64,000 nt of DNA from Prillingera fragicola (taxonomy: Eukaryota > Basidiomycota > Tremellomycetes > Trichosporonales > Trichosporonaceae): NCBI GenBank assembly GCA_002335605.1, contig BEDY01000003.1, forward strand, positions 2,046,001 to 2,110,000, written 5' to 3'. Position numbers and translations under genes: made by a program. This document shows positions 11,201 to 21,496 of this stretch, one piece after another. Each line of letters begins with the position of its first letter. Position 1 is the first letter of the stretch. The notes below the pieces were generated by a model. It saw only the letters and a list, made by a program, of their open reading frames with translations. It was not told the origin of the DNA and made no database searches.

Positions 11201-12042
11201 AAGCTGCACCTGTGGCAGCTATTGGAGACAATGGGTCATGCTGTGCGTCTGTGGCGGAGCTCAAAAGCTTACAATCGCAGACATTCCGTACTGCGGTTTC
11301 CTGATTGACACCAAGACTCTCGACATGAGCATCGACCATGAACGGCTGACTGCTGCTCGTGAGTTATTGACATCGCACTTGCTGACAACTAGCAACTCGG
11401 CAGTCGTTTGCGCTGCGCAGCAATCGCAACCGAGGAGCCGGGTTTGTCGGCTGGCTGAGCAGGTGCGTCGTGCATGTGGCGGAGCTGACGACAGGCAACT
11501 GGAGAATCGCAACCATGTGGCTTTCGTACGTACCATGGCGCTACAGTACTGACACCCAGTTGGACACGCAACACAACGACTCGGAGACGGTGCACCTGAA
11601 CATCTTTATCAACTTTGCCTTGACGGCCATGAAGATTCCACTCTACTTTATAAACGACATTGACCAACGCACGGCGAGCTTGATTCACCGTACGTCTGTT
11701 TGTACGTCACTGCTGACAGTAGGCTGGCTCTGCATGGCCATTGAGTATACCTATAGCGCTGGGCGGGCACGTGTTCGGCACGCTGCCAGGGGTGACACAC
11801 TGGAACACTATGCTGTAGCCAAACGGACATTTGTCTAGTGAGTAACCAGTCTGGTGCACGCTGACAGCAGTCTTGCCACGGCTGCCACACGACGAACTCT
11901 TGCTCGCAAGGCATCGCGCTTCCACCACGTCGTCCACAGTCTCGACCTCGACCTCTCCCACAAAGACTATCGCACCATCCGGAGAACAACTGAGAAAACC
12001 ATGAACCGAGGCTGGGAAATGATCCGTCATGCGCTATTTTAA
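8273..12042 (+). CDS. TERT: Telomerase reverse transcriptase (TERT)
   Basis: Catalytic subunit of telomerase. I trace 20 exons: 8273-8575, 8610-8719, 8754-8990, 9049-9346, 9384-9398, 9433-9525, 9559-9646, 9679-9884, 9917-10048, 10083-10286, 10321-10521, 10557-10772, 10807-11010, 11044-11242, 11281-11358, 11393-11462, 11495-11525, 11560-11689, 11723-11837, 11871-12042, about 1033 aa. Seen in order: N-terminal TEN-like region (SAYYPHLLTLEAYLS); GKILYGLPRNHVLN; motif T area (LVGSQHN); FWLFHSYIIPLLRASFY (motif 1); LIPKPNGFRPIVNL (motif 2); YFVKMDIKAAFDSI (motif A, catalytic Asp); GIPQGSKISSLLCSFFY (motif B'); LLRYIDDFLLVT (motif C, Asp-Asp); YCGFLIDTKTL (motif E region); a TERT-type C-terminal extension. 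The tiny fifth exon (15 nt, donor gttcgt) is the least certain step. Stop lies 73 bp from the convergent eL21 stop. Confidence 0.93.
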
Positions 12043-12115
12043 TATACTTTAGAAGAGTATGTGGATCCATCTCTGCATAGTACAAGATCCCTCCCAAACC
12101 TACGCTCGCAATCCC

Positions 12116-12809
12116 TTAGATGGTGGTCTCGTAGGGCTGGACGGTGAGGGTCTGGGGAGCGTTGTTGACGACCGAGACGGTACGGGCCTCACGGGGCTGG
12201 GCGGGGAGACGCTTAAGAACAACGGTCTCGCCCTTCTCCTTGGCCTCGCGCTTCTTGGCGGCGTTCGACTTGACGCGGTCAAGGAACTCCTGGCGGCACT
12301 TGGAGTGCTTGACGTGCTCAATGCGGACGTTGACACGCTTCTCCATGTAGCGGCCGTTGACAATCTTGTAGCAGATGACACCGACGGCGCGGGGGGCAAC
12401 GTTGTAGACGATGCCGGTCTTGCCGTGGTAGACTGGGCAATGTTAGGTACGGCCTTCCAAGAGAGTCGTCCGAGCTGGGTACTTACACTTGTGGGGCATA
12501 CCCTTCTGCTGCGACGAGTTGGCGACAATGTCGACAATGTCTCCGACCTTGAAGATGCGGAGGAAGGTCGAGATGTTGGCAGCGCCGTGCTCTGCGTAGT
12601 GTGAGTGCTTGTCCTTCCTTGCACCTTCAAAACTTCGACAGCAACACTGGCCCCCTTGAACTTTGGCCCAAGACCACAAGCTCCGACCATCCGTCCTGCT
12701 CCCTGCTCTGTCTCTGCATTCTCCCTCCTGCTCAAAAGCAATACGCACCACGGAACGAGCGCTTGAACATGTGACGCGTACGCGCCCTGGAACCGAAAGA
12801 GTGAGGCAT
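12116..12809 (-). CDS. RPL21: 60S ribosomal protein eL21
   Basis: Large-subunit ribosomal protein. Exons 12809-12749, 12591-12487, 12432-12116 encode 160 aa, the length of yeast eL21. Seen: MPHSFGSRARTRHMF at the N-terminus, [29 protein letters not shown] across the second junction (family-typical), then INVRIEH-type block (KRVNVRIEHVKHSKCRQEFL) near residue 100. Introns are 157 and 54 nt. Sequence just upstream of the ATG (taacag) would fit a 5' UTR intron acceptor. Divergent from the uS4 gene across 1.5 kb. Confidence 0.95.
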
Positions 12810-14304
12810 GGCGACGGTTTCTGTTAAACGTTAGATGATGATCCAGCGGCAATTGGAGAGTGGGAGTTGTCGAACGAGCGTGCGGGGATCGTGCACTACG
12901 GCAGTGCTATTGCGTGTCGTGCTCGTTGTCGGCGATGGGTAAGGGGGGAGATGGGGGTTCCGGCACACATACCTTTTGATGGACGAGAGTCAGACCTTGA
13001 CGAGAAGCGAACGTACCAAGTCGTCCACACTGAACATGCACAATCTTGCCTTCCAAATTTCGCCACAAGGGAGAAAGCAAACTGTCGAAACTCCGGCCAT
13101 GTGAAAACCACGCGGGAACTCAAGATTGAAATATCACGTGCCTAAGCCTATCTGGGCCTCCCTTTTATGCGAATCACGTCCCTGTCGATCCCTGTCAACA
13201 ACAATGTACGCACCACCGTCCCATTGGGTTACTCTAGGCATCCTGCATTGTTGGCTTTCGAATCTGGCGCAGGAGCGGCTGCCATGGCCATGATCTGCGA
13301 CTTGGGACTATCTCTCTGAAGCTCTGGGCGATTTTTGGGATATCCCAACTGCCTTCCCCTAACGTATGTCGATGCAAGTTGCCCATTACTCGGCACCCTC
13401 ACTTGACTATCTCGCCACCTTCGTTCTCGTGGCAGAGCGGCAGAGCACCCTCTTCCACGGCTGATAGCATGGTCTCGTTCTGCTCTGACCACGTCCCTGC
13501 TCGCACACTGCACAGCTTGACAGGCAGAGATCTTAACTATGCCTCCTTCCTAGTCGTGCGTGAACTGCACCTAGTTTATACACCAAGTTTATGGCGGTTC
13601 AGAACATTAGGGGCGCGGAACAGAAGCTTGTCCAAACTGGCAAAGTGTGGCAGGAAACTGCAACTCGTCTGGAAAGTAGCACCACATAACCCTTGCCAGT
13701 GCTGGCCGCATCACCCTGTTGCGCTCGTTGACAACCTCGCATCTGTCCGGCCTGTCGCCAGCCTTAAGTGTTTCTTCTAACTCATCCGAGATGTGGCCTT
13801 TCATGTATTGCTTTGCGTGTATCCACCTAAGTACACGAGCGTAGGGAGCCGGCGAACGACAGGCTGACCATATAAAGGTTACAATAACATTGCTGCACGC
13901 TTGGTTTCCTGCCGAGTCCGACGCAGCGTCTTCAAAGAGGCGTCGGATAGTCACAACGTATCACAAGGCGGGAAAGGAGATGACAGTACAAGACTGACTA
14001 GATATCGCTAGATGAATGTGCGACGTGTGTTCAACTATGCTGTTAAGGGGCTCTCATGATCTCATGTTCAACGATCAACGATCAGCGATCAGCGAAATAG
14101 AACAGGAGCCCGAGATATCGAGATCTGAATTTGCCACGTGGTGGAAAAATCCCGGTGGTGGGTCGGCGTTTCGGATTCATTTCTTTGGGCCGCCGTGTGG
14201 CTTCAAATTGAAATCTTGAAACTGTGCTGGGTCCGCCGACCGTTCCACCGTTGTCGTCTCTGTCGACTTGATCTCTTCTCTTCAACCGGCAACCACCCCT
14301 CCAA
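12810..14304. other. Divergent intergenic region between eL21 and uS4 genes
   Basis: About 1.5 kb holding both ribosomal-protein promoters and leaders. No gene seen; the longest open frame (13379-13780 +) has no motif and poor coding character. A short run of acgatca/gcgatca repeats sits at about 14070-14096. Long for ribosomal-protein promoters, so leader introns or a non-coding RNA are possible. Confidence 0.5.
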
Positions 14305-15243
14305 ATGACCGTTCGCTCCTACTCGAAGACCTACAAGGTCCCCAAGCGTCCCTACGAGGCCGCCCGTCTCGACGCCGAGCTCAAGGTAGGTCGATCGAGT
14401 GCAATCCACGCGGCCGTTGGCGAGTTGGGGGACGGAAGAGAGTTGGCATAGGCGATGGCGCACGCGACGTTCTGGGCAGCGGAATCGGCACTGCCCAAGC
14501 GACAAGGGACCCATTGTCTGTGGTCAAAGCAGACAGCTGCTTTGTATCTGGACGCTAGACCCGGCGCAAAGCTGTAATGTCTCAATTCCGTCCCGCTGGC
14601 ATTTGCAGAGGCTTGGAATTTTAAGCACCGAGAACATAACGCTAACTCCTTCAGCTCGCCGGCGAGTACGGTCTCCGCAACAAGCGTGAGATTTGGCGCA
14701 TTCAGCTCACCCTCTCGAAGGTACGTGCATAATTTATGGCACAGTGCCAGTTGAAATCGACGGACTGCCGTCAAACTGCGCTGTTGCCAGTCTGCACTTT
14801 TACTGACAGTTCAGATCCGTCGTGCTGCTCGTGAGCTCCTCAAGCTTGACGACAAGGACCCCAAGCGTCTCTTCGAGGGCAACGCTCTCATCCGCCGTCT
14901 TGTGCGCATCGGTGTCCTCGACGACGACCGCATGCGTCTCGACTACGTTCTTGCCCTCAAGACCGAGGACTTCCTTGAGCGTCGTCTCCAGACCCAGGTC
15001 TTCAAGCTTGGCCTCGCCAAGTCGGTCCACCACGCCCGTGTCCTCATCCGCCAGCGCCACATCCGCGTCGGCAAGCAGGTCGTCAACGTTCCCTCGTTCG
15101 TTGTCCGCCTCGACTCGCAGAAGCACATCGACTACTCGCTCAACTCGCCCTACGGTGGTGGCCGTGCCGGCCGTGTCAAGCGCAAGCGCGCCAAGGCCGC
15201 TGAGGAGGCCGGCGGTGACGCCGCCGACGAGGACGAGGAGTAA
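14305..15243 (+). CDS. RPS9: 40S ribosomal protein uS4 (S9)
   Basis: Small-subunit protein that binds 18S rRNA early in assembly. Exons 14305-14385, 14655-14720, 14815-15243 give 191 aa, close to yeast S9 (197). Seen: [23 protein letters not shown], then [15 protein letters not shown], then the S4 RNA-binding domain ([40 protein letters not shown]) and an acidic C-terminus (DAADEDEE). Intron 1 is 269 nt, far longer than the usual 35-60 nt here; intron 2 is 94 nt. Codon use is strongly biased, as expected for high expression. Confidence 0.96.
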
Positions 15244-15669
15244 AAATCTGGCACCCCAGACTTCCACTTTCTCTTTGTACATTCATTGCGGTGGCAGTAT
15301 GCAGTGCTGCTAGACCTTACGCAGATGATCGCATTTGCTACTGAAAGGGAGCCAGGTTGGCAGGGCACGCGTGATCCAGGGAGCGTGTCCAGAAGGTGCA
15401 AGTGCATCGTTGCCCTCAGCATTAACGGCATTTGACAAGGGTTACATAGAGACATCCTGCCTGCTCAACCTTCTGCTTGCGCATAACATGCCGGGCACAA
15501 TATGCCGGAGGGTTCCGCTGGCACGGAAAAAGTCAGAGTCTGCCTGATTCAAGATATCCATCTCCTGTTCAGTCGCAGCCTGTGAAACCGTGCCGTATGC
15601 GGATTGCTAGCCCCTCTCCGATTGCTAGCCCCTCTCCGATTGCTAGCCCCTCTCCGAGGCCGATGCCTA
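15244..15669. other. 3' flanks of uS4 (+) and the SCI1-like gene (-)
   Basis: Convergent intergenic stretch with both 3' ends and an 18-bp triplet repeat. No gene seen. Confidence 0.55.
15603..15656. repeat. Three perfect tandem copies of an 18-bp unit
   Basis: The unit attgctagcccctctccg occurs three times without change at 15603-15620, 15621-15638 and 15639-15656. It lies in the 3' flank just past the stop of the SCI1-like gene. Confidence 0.95.
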
Positions 15670-17203
15670 TTATCCAAACCGCTGCTTGGCCATCTGCTTG
15701 AGCCTGCTGTCAGTAGACTCCAGGACATCTCACTCACATGTCCATAGATGCTGCCTCCTTTTGTCGCCGCTCAGCGAGTCGTTCCTCGGCCGCACTGCGC
15801 ATCTCCGCCTGGTACTCTGCCTTGCGGTCCACACGGCGGCCTTCTGCAGCGTCACGCGCCCTCAACCTTCACGTCAGCAGCTTTCACAAGCACCACTCAC
15901 GCAGCAGCAAACCCGCCGTCGTCACCGAGGAGCGTGCCCTCGTCGACCTCGAGGCCGGCGGCCATGTCCTTGTCACGATACTTGCGGTTCTCCTCGTTCT
16001 GCGCTTTGCGGTCTGCCATCTTCCCCTCTCGCCCACTTGCACGGGGAACAGCCTCATCGGCACGTTCATAAGCTGACTTGCGAGTGGCCTTGCGCTCAGC
16101 GGAGCGGACGTCGCGCGCTTCCTCCGCCGCAGCTTCACGCGCGAGCTGCCGCTCGGATACAGTAGGCATGGAAGGGCCGACGGCGCCGCCCGGCTTGGGG
16201 CCCGGCGAGACCGAGGCGGACCGCGGGGCTGGGCGTGGGCCCACCTCATCGTCAGAGTCTGTCCCAGCACCCGGGCGTGTGGGAGCAGGGAGAAGGCCCT
16301 TGGCGTGGGTCATGCGGTCGACATCTGCGCGTGCAGCTGCAAGCTCCTGAGAGTTGACGCGAGATCTGTGTCCGGCAAACGACCACTTGCTGAGCTGTTA
16401 GCTTGGGCGTAGATAGACGTGTGACCTACTATGCAGTGTTTTCTGACGCCCGCACCGACGTCGACTCGTGAGCTGTGTAGCAGGAGCGTGGGAGCACACC
16501 GTCGTTCCAACGGCGTACAAAGCGGCGAAAGTACTTGTGCGCAGACTCCGACGACAGTTCGTCAAGATACCGGCCACGTTCCTCCTTGAGCCAGAAGCGG
16601 AACTCGCTTGCTTTGAGACTAGAGTATCAGCGTTGTCGATGACCGGAGCACCCACAAGTAATCCTCGTCTGTGATGGGCCTGACACCCAGCTCGGCAAGG
16701 TCAAGAAGCTCCTCGGACGATTCGCTCCCTGCTGGAGAAAGGTCTCGCCGTCTTCGGCCCTCCGGAGAGCGACTCGGGTCACGGTGGCTATCTCGGCGCC
16801 TTCTTTCACTTTGATCCTGATCGCGAGTACCATCCCGGTCGCGGTCTCGCCGGCGTTCGCGTGAACGATCGCGGCGCCGTTCACGGTCTTTCCACTCGCT
16901 GTCCCGCCGGTCGCGTCGGCTGTGGTCGCGGTAGCGGTCAACGTCAACGTCCTTGTTTAAGTCACGGCGTCGCCTGCGGTCTCCCCGCCTCTCCCTGTCC
17001 TCGCCGTGACGGTCCCGGTTCCCGGTCCTGTCCCTGCCATGGGAGGAGAGAACTTCCTCGCCGTCACGGTTGCCGCGGTCTCCTCGGTCGTCCCTGCTCG
17101 AACGATGGGAAGTCTCGCTGTAGCTGTGCGAATCCCGTCGTTTGCCAGAGCTAGCAGAGCGCCTAGGCCGCTCTGGTGAGCGGTCGTGGCTGGAGGACGG
17201 CAT
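15670..17203 (-). CDS. RS-rich protein with SCI1-like conserved domain
   Basis: Five exons (17203-16656, 16618-16430, 16389-15901, 15860-15738, 15703-15670) give about 460 aa. Residues 1-165 are rich in Arg-Ser, Arg-Asp and Arg-Glu dipeptides, as in splicing-linked proteins. A conserved block follows (about 175-245): ITDEDYFLKASEFRFWL, then YLDELSSESAHKYF and RFVRRWNDG, ending ENTAYKWSF. This pattern (DDYF.K..EF..WL...., LSSE.A, F...WN.G.L...Y) resembles plant style cell-cycle inhibitor 1 and its fungal and animal relatives, whose biochemical role is poorly known. The rest is charged and helical with many Ala/Glu/Arg. Likely nuclear. Family resemblance is from memory of the motif and should be tested. 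Confidence 0.72.
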
Positions 17204-18860
17204 GGCGGGAGGTGAAGTGGAGGAGGTGAATGTGACATTGTTGGTGAATTGCAATGTGGTTTCACCCCACGGGGTATGGTTTCGTCCATTCTCTGACGGT
17301 AATGTGTACCAAGGTGTTCTGTAGGGGGAACACAGACACCAAGCTGCTCCTATTCAACTGCAAGCAAGCTATCATCCTCCTTTTATTCACTTCGACTTGC
17401 TTGAACCGGTACTGACAACCACACCTGATGGCCGTCATGGGACCTGGATGAACACAGAAGCCATAGAACTGCCACAACCATGGACGTCAATGTTAAGAAC
17501 ACTTGGTGTATACTTACATATCCGGCCTTGGCGCGGCTCTGGCTGGGCCGTACTCTGTCTTCTGACCGTAACTCTGTATGATTCTCAGCTACTTTGAGAG
17601 CGCAATTCTGGGTATCTGGGCCAGATCTGTACGAGAAGCAGCACAACCAGATCTGTCAACAGGTATGGCCACGACTTCTCGCATTCTCGCCCCACATCAA
17701 AGCCAGGTCACCGCCAACTGAGCTCAACCAAAGCGTTCGGCGTACTGGCGTCCAGATGACCCAGCTTGCTTGTCTACTGCGGCAAGTACGTGCAACGTCT
17801 ACCTCGATCCTCGGACTAGCTCCGCTCTAACCTCTCCATCGCACTATTGCCTACACATGCCGAACTGAGCATCAGGGAACTTGTCTTGGCCACCGACGTC
17901 GTCGACCCAGCACACAGCATGTGTGGACCCCAAATTACCCCTTGCACTTTTATCAGCGCAATTTGCCCCAGGCCGTAAAGGGTAAAGAGGGGGTCCGTGT
18001 CGGCGTCCGCAATGTGCGTGAAGGAAAACTGGAGAAGCGTCTCCGCAAGGGGTCGCGCGCGTGAATCGGCGCCGTCAATTGGTTGACAGGATCGGAGCGC
18101 AACAGATTGAGGGCAACCCTAATAGTTTAGCCCCACTCGGCCAGCACGGTTCATCCATGACATGGATGAGAGTGTGGGGCTACCAATGTGCCAATGCCGT
18201 CAGACCGATAGCACACGAGTGCGGACGACGATCACGCACGCTGGTAATCCAATCCAAGGATTGGGTATCCACCTAATGAAAGATCTTGCCGAGCATGTTG
18301 CTATCTTGCATCTGGAGCCGCATGCCCCTTGGGTGTGGTGGGTTCCAGCGGCGGCAATGGCACATGATAACCCCTGCGCCCTGAAGAGTCACCCACAAAG
18401 TGGTGCGTGAGTGAGTGCGCAAGCGATCCTGCGTTCCTGTTACGGCTCCCTGTGAGCGGTGAGCGTGTGAGAGCCCGTCGAGACATTGAGGGCAAGAGGG
18501 GGTCCAATGTGCGAGGGGTTGTACGATAAGTGCCGCAACACCTGCGGGGGAGTGACCCAGGCGCGTGCTCAGGGACCTGTATGTATCCTCCCCCGCCGGT
18601 AGAGTGAGAGAATGCCAGGGAATGTTGCGGGCAATGACGTCTATGGTGCACTACCAAAAGTGTCTCTGCCAATCTGCCGTCGTCTTGGGGGTCATGGTAG
18701 CTTCGGAGGGCAATGGTATCAAAGCCACGACTACCGTTCTCGTATCGTAAAGAGTCCACTCCTTGGGGCCTGCTTGGAGTTACGCCAGCGACACGACTTT
18801 CCCTTCTTCTCCATTCTTTTCACAACACTTTTCTTATCAATCGACTGCCAAGAATCAACA
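17204..18860. other. Intergenic stretch; second part belongs to the 2.6-kb duplicated unit
   Basis: About 1.65 kb between the SCI1-like start (-) and the first ARMT1-like start (+). From 18187 onward it is the left end of the tandemly duplicated unit, giving each phosphatase copy the same 674 bp upstream of its ATG. A minus-strand frame of 152 aa in it (18301-18759) lacks any motif and I do not call it. Confidence 0.5.
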
Positions 18861-20744
18861 ATGTCGGCGGCTCCTCAACAGGCTGGCGCAAAGGCGCCTT
18901 CCAAGACCATGGTATGTATGGCCAGCTTGGTGCTGTCAGGCATGTGCTCACCATCTCTCCAGCTCAACTTGGGCAACCTGCCCCCCAAGCAAAAGCCCAA
19001 CGACATTCGGGTGGCCCAGGCGGTGAGTATATCGACATCTGCAAAGCGCACTTGCACTGACAACGAACAGCAGTACCCCCGCACACCGACTCGTGTCAAC
19101 CCTAGTGCGTCGATGCTGACCACGCCGACTCTACTGACACTGCAGACCAGCCTCCTTGGCCCGCATACCGTGGTTACCATGAGTACTCGTTTGCTCACGT
19201 GCGTGCAGCCTGTCGAATTATGCTGACTGTTAGGCTACCATGGGTGTCCGTCTTCCCACTATTCTCGCCAAGGCCATTGACGACGTGTACCTCACTCTCA
19301 ACCAAGAGTACCAGGAGGAGCGCATCCTTGACCTCCTCGGCTGTGTCCACCGCATGGAGGACCTCATGACTGACCTGTCGAACAATGCCAAGCTCCGTCC
19401 CATCATTGACGACGGTGCCGGCGACATTGCTCTCTGGAACAAGGTTGGTGCCCGTGTCCAGCACGGAGCTGACAGACCAGGAAATCGCCAAGTTCTTCCG
19501 TGGCAAGGACTTTATGAACGCCCCCTGGCTCTTTGCCGAGGCATACAAGTACCGTCGCCTTCGCGAGTGCTTCTCGCTCTCCAAGTTCTGGGTCGACTAC
19601 GACGTCTTCTTCAGGCAGAAGTGCGACACTTTTGCTCGTTCGTCGCAGGCCGTCTTTGAGCTCTCGCTCCGTTTCTCTGAGCCTTCTGGCTACGAGGAGT
19701 CGATGCCCGAGAGCACCAAGGCCGAGAAGAACAAGCTCATCTTCCTCGAGCTCACTCAGAGTGAGTCTTTGTGTTGGAGCTGGACCGCGCTGACCGATCA
19801 GTCTGCCTGTGGGGTAACTCGACCGACCTCTCGCTTCTGATCGACATGACCGAGGATGACATTAAGAAGCTCCAGTCGACTGGTGGCGAGCACCTTGCTG
19901 CCACCGAGAAGAACATTCTTGGTAACGACCTTCACGCTCTTGCCGACTATGTGCTCTCGCTCAAGGGCGGTCGTATCGACTTTGTCCTCGACAATGCCGG
20001 TTTCGAGCTGTACTGTGACCTTGTCTACGCCGACTGGCTCATTCAGTCCGGCATCTGCTCCGAGGTCCGCTTCCACGGCAAGGTAGGTTGTTATAGTGGC
20101 GACCAGCGCTGATTTAAGCGTTTTGCGTGGTTCGTCTCGGACGTGACCAGGCAGGACTGGGAGTGGCTCCTCAACATGACTGTTTACGGTCACCTCTTCC
20201 CCGAGGCTACCGAGGATGAGATTAACAGTCTCCGCGTCATGGGCGAGCGCTGGAAGCAGTACGAGAAGCAGGGCAAGTGGAAGTATGAGGGTGAGTTGAG
20301 ATGGTTGAACAAAGCTGATAGTAGCCCACCCCTTCTGGTGCACTGGTTACACCTTCTGGGACCTCCCCTCGGAGTCGCCTGATCTTTTCCAGCACCTCGA
20401 GGACTCGGACCTCGTCATTTTCAAGGGTGACCTCAACCACCGCAAACTCACCTACGACTGCCACATGCCCAACGACTATCCGTTCCCCCTCGCCATTGGA
20501 CCCATGGCCAGCACTCCCGGAGCGCCCGTCATTTGTTCGCTTCGTACCATCAAGTCGGACGTTGTTGTTGGTATCCCCAAGGGCATGGGCGAGAAACTCG
20601 ACGAGGCGGAGCCCGGATGGAAGATTTCCGGCAAATACGTGAGTGCATCATAGTGGAGTCAGAGCTGACTTGAAGGCTGTTGTCCTGTTGTCACCCGGTA
20701 ACAAGGACGGAAACAACAGCTCCGCCCAGGCGGAGCAGCAGTAA
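18861..20744 (+). CDS. ARMT1-like damage-control phosphatase (DUF89), copy 1
   Basis: Metal-dependent phosphatase of the DUF89 family (relatives: human ARMT1, yeast YMR027W), which in family members hydrolyses damaged or excess sugar phosphates such as fructose-1-phosphate. Ten exons: 18861-18911, 18963-19022, 19071-19104, 19146-19198, 19234-19443, 19481-19760, 19802-20082, 20119-20290, 20322-20638, 20676-20744; 508 aa. Seen: PWLFAEAYKYRRLRECF; LWGNSTDLSLL; the metal-site signature DNAGFELYCDLVYADWL; FHGKRFAWFVSDVT; FKGDLNHRKLTYD; SLRTIKSDVVVGI. The intron at 19444-19480 is only 37 nt. Cytosolic; no targeting signal. Only 78 bp of its own 3' flank precede the duplication junction. Substrate in this organism is inferred. 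Confidence 0.9.
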
Positions 20745-21496
20745 TCCACTCTGTGTCGCCCGTAGCTTTCGAAAACCTTATTTGTATCTTAAAGCGGCCA
20801 AAGTTGATGCAGGTGTATGCTTTGTGCCAATGCCGTCAGACCGATAGCACACGAGTGCGGACGACGATCACGCACGCTGGTAATCCAATCCAAGGATTGG
20901 GTATCCACCTAATGAAAGATCTTGCCGAGCATGTTGCTATCTTGCATCTGGAGCCGCATGCCCCTTGGGTGTGGTGGGTTCCAGCGGCGGCAATGGCACA
21001 TGATAACCCCTGCGCCCTGAAGAGTCACCCACAAAGTGGTGCGTGAGTGAGTGCGCAAGCGATCCTGCGTTCCTGTTACGGCTCCCTGTGAGCGGTGAGC
21101 GTGTGAGAGCCCGTCGAGACATTGAGGGCAAGAGGGGGTCCAATGTGCGAGGGGTTGTACGATAAGTGCCGCAACACCTGCGGGGGAGTGACCCAGGCGC
21201 GTGCTCAGGGACCTGTATGTATCCTCCCCCGCCGGTAGAGTGAGAGAATGCCAGGGAATGTTGCGGGCAATGACGTCTATGGTGCACTACCAAAAGTGTC
21301 TCTGCCAATCTGCCGTCGTCTTGGGGGTCATGGTAGCTTCGGAGGGCAATGGTATCAAAGCCACGACTACCGTTCTCGTATCGTAAAGAGTCCACTCCTT
21401 GGGGCCTGCTTGGAGTTACGCCAGCGACACGACTTTCCCTTCTTCTCCATTCTTTTCACAACACTTTTCTTATCAATCGACTGCCAAGAATCAACA
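20745..21496. other. Junction region between the two phosphatase copies
   Basis: Seventy-eight bp of 3' flank of copy 1, the duplication junction at 20822/20823, then 674 bp of upstream sequence of copy 2. No separate gene. Confidence 0.7.

Noticed and set aside
8273..12042. Retrotransposon reverse transcriptase
   Set aside because: Motif B' (IPQGSKISSLLCSFFY), motif C (RYIDDFLLVT) and the WLFHSYIIPLLR block are TERT-type; there is no integrase, RNase H, gag or terminal repeat, and the gene is intron-rich.
14386..14654. Intronic C/D-box snoRNA
   Set aside because: No convincing RUGAUGA and CUGA pair at matching ends.
16430..16500. A 13-nt microexon with an extra intron in the SCI1-like gene
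   Set aside because: Simple read-through of this segment keeps frame and gives the expected Y...KW pattern, so the extra intron is not needed.
18301..18759. 152-aa minus-strand frame in the duplicated upstream region (also at 20937-21395)
   Set aside because: No motif, odd composition, and lies in promoter DNA of the phosphatase; duplicated only because the whole unit is.
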